DNA of 64,000 nt from Pempheris klunzingeri (lineage: Eukaryota; Chordata; Actinopteri; Acropomatiformes; Pempheridae), in contig NC_092012.1 of NCBI RefSeq assembly GCF_042242105.1, positions 3,891,970 to 3,955,969 of the forward strand, written 5' to 3'. Position 1 is the stretch's first letter, and each line of letters begins with the position of its first letter. The translations under genes and the position numbers were made by a program. Positions 50,101 to 61,643 of the stretch are shown here, one piece after another. The notes beneath the pieces are model-generated. The model was not told where the DNA came from and ran no database searches. It saw only the letters and a list, made by a program, of their open reading frames with translations.

Positions 50101-53100
50101 AGAAACGTATCTATCGTTTCTATCAACCTGGATAAAAGGCAAATCTAATATTCACTCTCCTTTAAGCTCTGCTTGCTTTGGCCTCCACCGACTCTAAAAT
50201 ATCTGGCTGCTCCAAAATGTACCAGTTTCTTCGCCTGCTAGTTGCTAACTTTGTCTGACTGTCACTTGGTGGTGGGCAGGTAATGTGCAAAGTGATGTTT
50301 TTTATGTTACACTGTGGCTGGAAACAACAATAATGAGTGAAAACAGACGAGGTTGTTGTAAAAGCACATCAAAGAGCTGAAAGATGCTAAAAGTCTGGCA
50401 AAAGTTACTATAATTAATATACAAATAATAATCACTGCAGCTTTATTCTCAATAAAATATGAAAGAGAATATATAAACTGTTAATGTAACTTCACTTTCA
50501 TGTTTTAGCACCTGAAAGCTAAATTTCATTCACTACAATTCAGATCCTTAACACCACAACTGTTTGTTGGGGTGATCTATTAGTGAATTGATCCTTTTTT
50601 TTTTTCATAACTCCCCTCCTCACAGATCTATAAGTACTACGCTCTGCTTGCAAGTCTGCCTCAGCTGGCCTGCCTTGCATATCTCTGTGTCCAGTTTCCT
50701 TTGCTGTTCGTCAGAGGACCACAGACTGACGAGGTGAGAGGAGTTCAAATACAGACATCGACATTCAGCCACACTAAAGAACCATTTAGTCGACTCTGAT
50801 GTAAATACCGACGTGTGAACTAATGTCACGCTGCCTCTGGTGCAACTGAAGAGAACTATGTAAAACATAACCATGATTACTGTAAGCAGCTTGTGCAGAA
50901 AAGAGTGGGTTTAACTCAGCGTCCTTCAGCAGATTATGACGATGTAGGTGATTTTTTTTCTCCCCCTTTCAAACATATTAATACAACAGAGTTTTTGTTT
51001 TAGCTGCAGGTTTAATCTGTCTACAGTTTTTCAGAGGAGAAATTCCTGCCGTGAGAATAAATAATCAGGACAACCAACACTTTAAGTAACTGTTCTTTTA
51101 AAGTTTTTATTTATTCTTGGTAAAAATTAAACCCATCCTCTTATTAATAGCATCGTTTAACCATTTTTTCCTCACACACACTGACTCGTCAGAAGTGATA
51201 CCTTGATGTGAAGTCTGAATTTTGTGCTCACAGGACCTTGACAGCAGATACTACAACGACCATGTCAAGTCACTCCTCAAGAAAAAGCCCTCTGCTGCCA
51301 GGTGAAAGGAGATAAGGCCACGACTTTATGTTTTCTTTCCCCTAAAACCGAGAACTCATGTCAAGTTACGTGGTTAATGCACGAGACAAACAGAGATGTA
51401 ATTAAAGACAGATTGAAGTCTTAGATAAAAGTGATTGGGGAGTAAAATTAACATAAAAGCCTGTTTATAAAAGTGTGTTTTTAGAGGAGATTTAAAAGAT
51501 GAAGCCTAATGTCATATTTAACTTTAAAGGACGAGCATCCATTCTGTATGTGTCTAACGTCATTCATTCTCTGGGTTCATGTGTCTGCTGTAGCTCTGCG
51601 TCCACAGACAAACCAACGCTGGCAAAGAGAATCCTGGAGGTGCCTAAAAGTTATATTTATATTCCAGAAAAAGGTGTGTGTACTCAGATTTCTGTGTTTT
51701 TATTTCACCCTCAGTGGAAAACTGACATTACCTTATCTAAACATCTTAGTCCCTTAAGTTAAAGCTTTGAGCTGATGCAGTGACTGAAACCAGGTCCACT
51801 GGCTTAGATAATGATTTATTTTGTCTTTCAGTGTTTCATTTTCCACTGAAGCTGGCTGTATCAGCATTTGTTGCCTTTGTGGCGATATATCACGTAAGTC
51901 CTCTATCCATAATCCCGACATTTGATTTCTTAAAGGCTAGTCTCTGTATTTTTAAACCTGGGCCCTATTAACACAAACAAACTAACCAAACGAAGCAGCG
52001 GGAGACCAACAACTCCTAAAATTGCTGTTTTTGTGAATGGAGTCTGGTGACTCTGAAGAGAACGATACAGAGATCTTACAGGTCTATCTCGGGAGGGATC
52101 CTTTCTGTTGGTGCAAAAATCAAGCATTTTTAGTGGACGTACTTCGATACAGACAGTTCCCCCAGAGGAGAACATTTAACATGCCAGCTGAGATCATCTA
52201 CTGCACCAATTCCAAAACATTTTGCACCTACCACTCACTTCAAACCCAAAAACTGTAAAAATAGGGCCAAGGTTTAAAGATATTGAAGTATACTTCCACA
52301 CTACTGTGTGCCTTTGTGGAGACTAAATAAACTGTGTTCCTCTTTCAGACTGCGTTGCTGTTAGTTGTATTGGTGGTCCCCACTCTCCACATTGTCCGTG
52401 CTGGTATTGATGAAAACATTGCCTTCCTGTTGCTGAGCTTCGGGATCGTTCTGTCAGACGACAGGATGGAGGTCGTCAAAATTGTGACCTTCTACACTTG
52501 GTTGCTGGAAGGTATGTGGGGCTGCTTGTTGTCTTTTAACAAAATCTGAGTGTTTTTGTTATAAAACAAGCGACTGATTCTGTTTTTCTTTCCCACTGTG
52601 TTGTTTGTTAGTGTGCTACCTCTGCGCCATGACCCTGTCCTGTTTGGTCAGTCTCATCATGCTCATGAGGTCCATGATCCTACACAGGTAAGCAGAGGAA
52701 AACCCTGCAGAGGAGTCACCAGCTACCAAAGAATCTATTCTTTTTAATTAAAATCTTCGGTCTTTTGGACACTTGGAGACATTACAGCAAGCTATAGACA
52801 CAGATATTATCATCTCAGGGGCCATCCGGAGCTTTCACCCTTTTGTCCAAGGCACCTGGGAGGTTGCACAACTGCTGCTTGCCTGTTACTACTGAGCAAC
52901 CAAACGCAGACAATGGAAATGTTTGTCCCAGAAAGACAATGTTAGAGCAAACTAACATTAGCTACAGCTCAACCATGATCACGTACAAGTAGTGATGTAA
53001 AAACCAGCGTTATCCCAAGTTCTGAGATGATAGTTGAGATTTCTCCATATCAGTGCGCCATGGAAACACACAAAAAAAAGATTGGTCGCAACAAACGTGA

Positions 53101-56100
53101 GCTGCACTGACGTCACTTTTGGTTTTAGGTGTGTTTGTCGTGGGTCTAAATTTGTGCTCACAAAAGACCCAACGTCTGAACCGCTGGTAAAGTGAAGGTG
53201 ATAAAGTGAACATGTAAGCACACAGGTGCATGTTTGTATATCGTGTAGACACAGAACAACATTAACATGCATTTGGAGTCACGTCTCAGGGCACCTGACA
53301 CATGTTGTACGGGTCCTACACAGAGCCTTGAGGTCTTCGGATCAACGCCTACTTGAGGTCCCAAGGACGTTGGGGTGACCGCTCCCCCCTGATATGCGCA
53401 CCATCACCGACCTTGGTCTTTTTAAATCAAAACTGAAAACCTCACTATTCAGAAAGGCTTTTAATACCAAGCTGCATGTGACATTTTATCTTTTATTTTG
53501 GTTAGATAAAATGTGTGTTCACTTTTATATGTAGATGTTAGTTTAATACTGTCTATTTTATTGTCTATTTAACTGCTATTTTTAAGTCATGTTTTGTTTT
53601 TAAAATCATTCCTTGATTTTTATCTGTGAAGCACTTTGGTCTAACCCTAACCCTATATAAATACATTTTGATTGATTGATTGATGTCCATTATCACTCCC
53701 CTTTTAGCTCTGGTTTGGTCTCCACCAACTCTCTGACTGAATGTTCCCCCATTCAGTGCTCTCTGGTACTTTTTCAGTACAATGTCTCATATTTTGAACT
53801 GGTGACTCAACCAGGAACTTCATGTCCATCCAAGTTACAACCCCAAGATACAACCCCGTCGATTGTCATGCTTGAGATCAGATTCCCACATTTCCTTCAT
53901 GTCTGATCCTAATGCATCACTGGTTTTTATTTGTTTCAGGTCAAACCTAAAAGGATTGTATAAAGGGGACCTTTACACCATATATAACAGCCAAACAGCC
54001 ATCCGTCCATCTAAACCTGGTATCGTCTGCTGGATGGGCCTGATGGGATACCAGGCTGCGATCGTCTGCCTCGGTAGGCAACACATTAGACTTTACTCAT
54101 TATTCTTAAAGTCTACTTCTTCAGGAACGAATAGGCTTTAGGTTGAAGGCAACAGAGAGGGTTGAAAAGCTGGAAAGCATGCAGAGATGCACTTTGGTCT
54201 TTTCATGGGAGTTGTTGACATTAAGAAAAAAAAAAAGATAATTATCCTTTAATTAAAGCTAAAAGTGAGGAGTGAAGAGAACGTTTTGAAGAAAAACTAG
54301 ATTTTCTTTTGGAAATGTGTTAAAAATGTGCCGTTTCCGTGTTTTCCTGGCAGGAATGGCCATTCAGACGATTGTGTTTTTCATCTGCTTCTTGTTCCTG
54401 GTGTTTTTGATCATCATCCCTGTTTTTTACGGCCGTAACATCATCGTCTTTGAAATCGCGGGAAAGTCATGGTGAGTCAGCGACCTCTTCATGTTGTGAT
54501 TATTGATCAAAACAGAGATTAATCTTATTTTTGTTTTATCTCTGTGGTGTCTCAGGCCGGCCTGGGTCACTATGCTACTGGTTACTGTGCTTCAACACGT
54601 GACTGCCAAGTTTGCTTTCATCAAAAAAGAGGCTGGTACGAGAGACTTGAACAGCAGGTACGTGAAGCCTGTTTCAGTCTGATGTGGAGTGTAAAGTGTG
54701 CTGACTGGGCTTTTAATGATTAGTGAAAGAATACACTGTAAATACCCTTTTTCCCTTCTGGTTGTTGGTTAGAATGAGATTCTTAAGATGAAACGATGTG
54801 CTTAATAGTGATGAGATGAAAGTGAGCTTTTAGCTGCATCTGGTACAAAACAGTAAATAAATGATTTATTTCTTAAGTTTAAACTTAGACTTAAGTAAAT
54901 TATTAAAGAAATCACTTCCTCACCATGACATTATCATGATTTAACTGTCAAATATAGTTTTTTTATACATTTGAGGACACTGAGGTTCGTTTTTATGGAA
55001 TTTGAGGGGACGTGGGGAAGTGACCAAGGGAGAGTATGATTTTATAACAAAGAACTATTTGGGTGATTCAATCATTTTTAGCTGTCATGACCTGGACCCT
55101 GAAGCATGAACCCAAGCGCTTGACTCAACACAGAGGAGTTCAAAAAGTATTTAATGAAAGTTCTCATTGGAGAAGAGCAACACAAAGTCACTCTTGCCAG
55201 GAGAAAACACAAATAAGACTTTAAAACACAAAATAAAATACAGCTCAATGATCTTACAAACAGGGACTTGACTAAATGTTGGCTCACTGACACAAAGAAC
55301 AAGACAAACTGGCACAGGACAAAGGGAGACGTGGACTATATATACACACACAAGGTAAATGAACACAGGTGGGAACAATCAGGGCGACACAGACAATTAC
55401 ACAGGCGGGAAAACACACAAAGGAAGTAAAACTAACAAACAAGAGGGAAACATAAACCACAAAGTAAAAAAGGAAATGATGAGACAACATAGACAGGAGA
55501 CAAAACTAAACTAAATAAAACTACTAAACATAATTTATGAGACATTACACCAACAAATAAATAAAGAAATGAATTAATACATAAATTAATTATAAGTATT
55601 TTCTCTCTTTGGACAACAATTTCAAACTTGTTTTAGACCTTCCTGTTGGGAAATAAAACATACAGAATTTATAATTGGATGGTTAAAGGGCCACTCTTTA
55701 GGGGCAGGATTGTTGCTCCATAAAGTTTGGGACCTCACAAGAGACAGAATTAAAAATAAAATAGTCACAATTGAAGCTACAGGGTCTCAGATTTAGTCCC
55801 CATGAGTGAAGCTCCAGAAACACTTCCTGTTAAGAACCTCAAAATCCTCTTTTGTTGGTTCTGTCTGTTAAATATCCTCATTTTCCAAAATCCACAGCCC
55901 CAGTTTGAAACTTCTTTTCAAAGGTATAAATGTGAAGTCCATCAGGAGTCATCCTCTCGGACATGACAAAGCTCCTTCAGAGCCATAAAAGACATTATAT
56001 AATTTAATAATAGTACTAAACATGCCAAGTAAACCGATCTTCACTTGTGAAAACAGTGGCACGCCCCTTTACTTGAACATAAAGACATCATTTCATGGTG

Positions 56101-58018
56101 ATTTTCAGAGAGAGCCTCTTCCTCCTGACGTACCTGCTCTTCCTCGTCAACACTGTGGTGGGCTTGGTTGTCGCTATATGGAGGATAGTGATAACGGCTC
56201 TGTACAACATCATCCATCTCGGCCGTATCGACATCAGTCTGCTGCACCGCACTGCAGAGTCCTACGATCCAGGTACGATGTCTTATGGTTTTACAATAAC
56301 AATCTATGACACAATCAGTGGTACTCAGATCTTTCGCTTCAGTATAAAAGTCACAATATCACAGTGTAGAAATACTCTTAATGGCAACTTGAAGTACAGA
56401 AAGCAAAAGTACATATCATACAAAATGATATATGTTATTAGAAACTGATTTTTGATGCATTAATGTGTTGCATAAATAAATAAAATGCTAATTTCGCTGA
56501 GTAGCTTGATCATTTTTCCCAGAGATCATCGAGGACTTATCATATCTTAACCTACGATCATAGTGATGATGTTAATTCATGTGATTATATTTTGTAACTA
56601 AAGTATAAAGTATAAAGTAGCAGAAAATGTAAAAGCTCAAGTAAAGTACAACTAACTTAAAATTGTACAGAGTGCATCACTTGAGTTAAAGTACTTAGTT
56701 ACTTTCCTCCGTTGAACACAATTACCGGTTTTGGTGATTTATGGTTAAAAAACACCAACATTGACAATTAAATATCAAATTAAAGTTAAAATGTGTAAGC
56801 AGACAGTCGGCCCCGGTCTCAGTCTGTCTCTATGTTAGTGTTTACACTCTCTGACCTTTGACCCCCATCCAGCCTACAGATATTACACCCACTCCCTGAA
56901 GGTGGAGGTCAGCCAGTCGCACCCGGTGATGAAGGCGTTCTGTGGGCTGCTGCTGGACATGATGGTCGAGGGCGGCAGAGTCGGACAGAAAATCAGAGAC
57001 GCTGAGGAAGGTACGGACCCCCTGAGCTGCACACACACACACACAAACACACACAGACACACACACACACACACACACAGACACACACTACCACACAAGA
57101 ATCAGGTTGGCAAGCTTGTAGTTCAGCTTGCTAGCATGTTATCTTGCATTCGGTTTGCACTGGATCATCCAAACTGGATCCCAGACTGTCACTCAGCCTC
57201 GCCTTCCAGTCTTTCCTAGTAACCACATTTTCCCCATAGACCACCACTATGTCTGTAAAACTACTGACAGGACACCTCCAGCTGTAAACATGATCAGTTA
57301 TTAGTCTTTGAATTACATATTTAAAACTTTTCCAAAGCCAAGAACAGTCTTTTGTTCTGATTGGACAGAATAGGCACCGATATCCAGGTCTTATAATACA
57401 TCCATGGTTCGCTCTGATCCTTTCCAGTCATGAACTGAATTGTTGGACATGCAATAATTATGACCTGTTAAATAAATTGAATCAAATTAAAAGTCATGGG
57501 ATCATAAAATTAAGATTTATCCTCTAAAAAACAAGTGATTTGAAGCAATACTTGTTTCCCAGGTGAGGTTTTATAATTTCTTATCTCTTGAAGGAAACCT
57601 GGAAGGTTATAAAACATGAGTATAAGTATGAGGTTTTGGAAACATCCACGTATCTACAGTGACATGGAGTGTATTCATGGACCGTCAGCCCCTCAGTCTG
57701 GTGTCTCGTTCTGCCCTGACAGCCTGCTCCTACATGCTTTCAGGGATTCAGGAGAACAGGCCGAGCAAGGCGACCAGCAGTCGGAGGATTCGCTGTCGCT
57801 GGCAGCTGCTTTACACGCTGGTCAACAACCCGTCCCTGCTGGGCTCCAGGAAGCACTTCCAGACGCAGCAGACCTCGGAGAGCGTCCTGAACGGGACCCC
57901 CAACCGCAGGTCCAAGAAAGGCAGCACGAAGGAGGCCGACAAGCCCGCTGCTGCTGCCGCCGCCGCCGAGCCGGATCAGGCCACCGAGACCCCAACAAAC
58001 CAAGACAAAACTGAATGA
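47148..58018 (+). CDS. stra6: stra6, retinol-binding protein receptor / retinol transporter (17 coding exons, 681 aa)
   Basis: STRA6 is the plasma-membrane receptor that takes retinol from RBP4 into cells, chiefly in the eye. Exons: 47148-47245, 47646-47712, 49159-49244, 49334-49473, 49699-49865, 50626-50733, 51234-51301, 51594-51673, 51832-51893, 52349-52511, 52612-52687, 53940-54073, 54354-54471, 54556-54657, 56109-56272, 56873-57010, 57744-58018; total 2046 nt, all phases consistent. The protein has an acidic Tyr-rich N-terminus, many hydrophobic helices, IYKYYALLASLP, FHFPLKL, VVPTLHIVRAG, LLSFGIVLSDD, YNIIHLGRIDISLL and KVEVSQSHPVMKAFC, all matching recalled human STRA6 (667 aa). The C-terminal tail is Lys/Ser-rich with an Ala run (about residue 660) that I do not recall in mammals. 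islr2 lies downstream in convergent orientation, as in mammals. Confidence 0.96.
50003..50016 (+). promoter_or_regulatory. CTCF-like motif in stra6 intron 5
   Basis: ccactagggggcaa matches CCASYAGRKGGCRS at 13 of 14 positions. It adjoins an interspersed repeat, so it may be repeat-borne. Confidence 0.25.
50017..50360 (+). repeat. interspersed repeat (family A)
   Basis: Contains attcactctcctttaagctc, ggcctccaccgactctaaaa, gctagttgctaactttgtct and ggtgggcaggtaatgtgcaa. The order matches the minus-strand copy at 10935-11165. Located in stra6 intron 5. Confidence 0.6.
51985..52290 (-). repeat. foldback repeat copy with 3' tail
   Basis: Contains gaatggagtctggtgactct, ggatcctttctg, tttttagtggac and aaaaatagggccaaggttta, in the order seen at 8945-9250. 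Located in stra6 intron 9. Confidence 0.6.
53300..53684 (+). mobile_element. 3' end of an L2-like non-LTR retrotransposon
   Basis: A 5'-truncated LINE tail. A degenerate frame reads PLPPDMRTITDLGLFKSKLKTSLFRKAF, which resembles the C-terminus of LINE reverse-transcriptase ORFs, and it is broken upstream. The 3' UTR has 'tgaagcactttggt' and 'tatataaata' and ends in (ATTG)n at 53669-53684, typical of fish L2/Maui elements. Located in stra6 intron 11. Confidence 0.65.
53685..53800 (+). repeat. family A repeat fragment
   Basis: Contains ccccttttagctctggtttg and gtctccaccaactct, like 50160-50200. It directly follows the LINE tail, which probably inserted into it. Confidence 0.45.
55080..55560. 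repeat. probable interspersed element in stra6 intron 14
   Basis: Starts near gctgtcatgacctggaccct and has the A-rich, CAGG-containing text (gtgggaacaatcagg, aaaacacacaaaggaagt) that I associate with a dispersed fish element of unknown class. No second copy was seen in the window. Confidence 0.35.
56320..56715 (-). repeat. two 'TACTTTTACTT' family fragments (reverse orientation)
   Basis: Fragments at 56320-56420 and 56590-56715 carry aagcaaaagtacatat, aagtataaagtagcag and gttaaagtacttagttactt. Located in stra6 intron 15. Confidence 0.4.
57030..57088 (+). repeat. (CA)n microsatellite in stra6 intron 16
   Basis: A 59-bp imperfect CA run that begins 19 nt after the exon 16 donor site (57011). 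Confidence 0.9.
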
Positions 58019-58381
58019 AACCCCTAATCTGTACGGTGTGGTTGGCAGCGTGCTCCAAACAAGATCATAATTAGCAAGTTGTACACAATGTAAACCTCTG
58101 GTCCGTCCGTGCCGGCTTCATGTTGGACTGGAAGCAGGTGAGACTCAGTAGTTCAGATCAAGAAGTCAATCTAGTTATACTGGAACTTGTATAAAAAGAC
58201 AACCTACTACATTAATCTGGTAAAGTTGGGGTAACCAGCCTGCACACTGTGGCTATCCAACCCTTTTTTTTGATATTACATTGAATACTGAGGTTTTAAA
58301 TGGTTGCTCTCTACAGTATCTGCACTCGGCGGCCACTGTAGGATTAAGGTTAGGAAACTTTAGCAGAAATGTCACTTAAAC

Positions 58382-58398
58382 TATATATATATATATAA
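58382..58398 (+). repeat. (TA)8 microsatellite
   Basis: Short TA run in the probable stra6 3' UTR. Confidence 0.8.
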
Positions 58399-58501
58399 GG
58401 TTTGGTTAGTTTGAGGTGCTTGGTGATCAACGCCTAAACGTGATCTTGTTTGGAGTACACTGTCCCTCTTATCGACACGATGCTGGCGCTGCTGGGGCTA
58501 C

Positions 58502-58837
58502 AATAAACTAAAACGTCTGTCAGGGTTCATCCAAAGAGTCTTTAATGTAGGTCAAATCAGGTCTATGGTGGAAAACTTGGAAAACAGCTGATTGCCGTTG
58601 CCATAGTAGAATTTCTAAGCTTAAAATGTACGTTTCCCATTAACGTCCCACTAAAACAGAGACATTTCTGTCTTCTGCAAACTGGTGCAGACTTAAAGAG
58701 CTTGTCTCCACCTGAGATGCATGTGTTATTGCGTACTTGTCCTTCGTTGTCGATTACTTAAGCGAGCCCTGCAAGCCTGGATGACCCCAAGGCAGGTAGG
58801 CCAGATGCCTCCTGGCCCCTAAAACAATGTAAATAAA
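58502..58837 (+). terminator. candidate stra6 poly(A) signals
   Basis: AATAAA at 58502-58507 and 58832-58837, 480 and 810 nt after the stop codon. More A-rich signals follow near 59430. The site used is unknown. Confidence 0.45.
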
Positions 58838-59735
58838 AGACTGTTGGATATGTCACCACTAGCATGAGCTCCCTGAGGCTTTGACAGTGATATATCAGAC
58901 CTTATAGTACAGCAGAACGGGGTTATGGAGCCAATGAGAGCTCGAGCCAACGCAGTTAATGTCAACAACATGCTGGTTCTCAGTGTTTACTCAGTTCAGC
59001 TCAGTGGAGTCTGAGGGGGTTTGTTAGATCATGGAGGGAAGAAATGTATCAACCAACACACAACGAGGCAAAAACATGAAAAACTGGAGTCACAAGAGTT
59101 TTACACAAGATCAACGACTTTGTATTTGCTACTATTTACAGTGTAATATCTTCATGTTGTTCTATTTCTATTTCAGCTTTGCAATTATTATGGGATGAAT
59201 CATATGATGAGATATTGAGGTTAATCACATGACATATATGCAGTTACATCACATGTTTTCACTCGGACAAATTCTTGTTTTCGGTCACTGATGTATTTCC
59301 TACGTGCTCTTTTAATGGTTATACATTTTTGTGTTTTTTGTGACTGCTGAAGACAAATTAAGGGCTCAAATAGAAAATACAGGCATCCTGTGAAATCTGC
59401 GACTTCATTTATATCCCGTTTTAAAACTATGATAAAATAAAATGTATAAATACATCAGAATGTATGAAGTTTGAGGTATTTCTGAGTCCAAACATTGTCG
59501 TACTGATTTTTAGCTACTGTAGCGACAGAATTTGATTTATTTGCTGTTTATTGATCCCTCTTTTTTTTGTCATCCCACCAATTTTCAAATAATTGCTTTA
59601 TCATTTAACCTATTTATTCAATTTTCATTAATTTCATAACCCAGTCCAATTAACCTGCAAGGCTTAGTAGGTCCTCCATGTAGTTGCAATTATTATTACT
59701 ACCACTAATACTCATAATCATCATCATAAAATAAA

Positions 59736-59754
59736 AATAATAATAATAATAATT
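59736..59754 (+). repeat. (AAT)n microsatellite
   Basis: About six AAT units. Confidence 0.85.
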
Positions 59755-59884
59755 GTAATAAGTGCTGAAATTATTAAGTAATATATTAGTATATATACTA
59801 GTATATATTATACATTAATTAGTAAGCAGTATATGTGTTTTGGTGTCTTATAATCCCAATGTGGGATGTTAACATGGAAGCAAA

Positions 59885-59904
59885 AACTAACTAACTAACT
59901 AACT
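59885..59904 (+). repeat. (AACT)5 microsatellite
   Basis: Five tandem aact units. Confidence 0.9.
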
Positions 59905-59972
59905 GAACAAACAAATGAGAGAAAAAGAGAGACAGACGGACGAGCACTCACTCAGCGTTCATTTGTCTAAAC

Positions 59973-59978
59973 TTTATT
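59973..59978 (-). terminator. probable islr2 poly(A) signal
   Basis: On the minus strand the sequence reads CAATAAAGTTTAGACA, a typical poly(A) signal context, 1.67 kb after the islr2 stop codon. It implies a 3' UTR of about 59955-61643. (TTTA)n at 60967-60985 offers weaker alternatives. Confidence 0.5.
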
Positions 59979-60966
59979 GAGGCACATAGGATCAGGAGAG
60001 TCAGTGAGGATATTTAAACACTTTGGTAGAAACATACTATATCTGCTGTTACTGGGGTATAAAACAGAAAGAAACAGAAGCAAAGACGAACCCAAATTTA
60101 CTCGTTACGTCAGGAATATTTCCACAGGACACAGCATACTGCGACTCACAACAACAGGCAGCATGCGGGGCCGTTAAGCACAGCACAACAGGGAGGACAC
60201 ACACTCACAGGTGCTCGCACTGTTCTACACTTGGTGGGTAACATCAACAGAGAGCTTATTTTAAACACCCACATTTAAACAGCTATCCTCAGAGGAAATG
60301 CTTGTGTGTGTGACTGGACAAAGAGCTCGTAGCAGCGGCACACAATGTTTTTCTCTTTGAAACAACACAGATTTTGTGTACTCCTTTCACGACAGCACAA
60401 TTTCACTGCAAGTAGTTTAAATATGATCAAATATTGGTATATCTTAGCTACATCTAGCCCATTTACTACTGCCTACATCTAGTTGACATTGTTCCTCATT
60501 ATTTTGCGATGCACGTACCACGTGACATGTCTTTTTCTATTTTCATACTGCCGTCCTCGTCCCAGTAACAGTTGGCAGAAATCAGGCCAGGTTGTTGTTG
60601 TGCGCTCTTCTCTTCCTTTCACTCGCTAGTTGTTTATTTCAACAGAGATGTTCTAAGTAAACAGACAATAATTAAGCTTATATTAGCACATTTCTAAGAC
60701 TGCACGGTTATTTCCTGGCCCTCTGGGTGTTTGTGCTGTTGGACACCATTAGCTTGGAAATGAAGGAATAAAGTTGGCTTAAAAAGTTCAGCTTGTTTGC
60801 TGATGATGGAGTCATAGCGGCACACGTTAACACATAAGCCTTCATGGTCACTGTGATGGTTTACAGCTCTGCCACGGAGGTTGTATTTCCCCCTTTTTCT
60901 GTTCTTTCTGTGGGATATCTCTAAATGGTGTCATCAGATTTGACTGAGATTTGCTCAAGATTCAGG

Positions 60967-60985
60967 ATTTATTTATTTATTTATT
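60967..60985 (+). repeat. (TTTA)n microsatellite
   Basis: Nearly five ttta units in the probable islr2 3' UTR. Confidence 0.85.
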
Positions 60986-61315
60986 CTTTATGGGATTTCT
61001 TAATGTAAAAAAGGGCATTTTCAACATTTCTGTTTCTTATGAACTACTGCTTTTTACAAAACTAAACAGAAAATATGATTGTCTATTACTATGTGTATTT
61101 TTGGATCAGATGCACATTTTATTTCTGTGTGTTTTTCTGGTAAGCTAACGCGTTCACTTAAGATGTCTCTAAGCTAACTGGTTACCCCCCTGTTCCCACT
61201 CTTTGTGCTATGTTCTCATAAAATATGAAGCTGCGCAGATATTAAAAGCTTTGATGGAGAAACTCCTTTGTCTTCTTTGATAACTAATTTGCAATGCTGA
61301 CGTTGAGCACACTGT

Positions 61316-61333
61316 TTCTCTCTCTCTCTCTCT
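61316..61333 (+). repeat. (TC)n microsatellite
   Basis: Short TC run in the probable islr2 3' UTR. Confidence 0.8.
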
Positions 61334-61643
61334 GTTATTCAGAAAATTGCCTATTTTGAAAGGAGCTGTGATATTTACAGCTAAAAAAACATTTGGGTAA
61401 CAAGGTCAACATTGCCTGAACCAGGCCAGTGTCAGCTTTTACGACACAGTTTGTCTGGAAAACATCCACTGGATCTAAGTCAGTGAATGCTGCAGTTTGG
61501 GGTGTGGTTTAAAGCAAGTAAATGCAGATTGAGTCTTGCTAGATTGGGTTTGTTTTTTGCACGGCTAAAGGGAAGCTAAACGATTGGCACGAAACTGTTT
61601 TACCCTTTAACTAAATGCAAGAGAAAACTGCAACAGTCAACAA

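Larger units (their letters stand above)
58838..59972. other. stra6-islr2 convergent intergenic region
   Basis: Lies between the two sets of candidate poly(A) signals. AT-rich, with an (AAT)n tract (59736-59754) and an (AACT)n tract (59885-59904). No gene or recognised mobile element was seen. Confidence 0.5.

Noticed and set aside
53641..53654. ctaaccctaaccct, telomere-like repeat
   Set aside because: Only two units, inside a LINE 3' tail; not evidence of an interstitial telomere.
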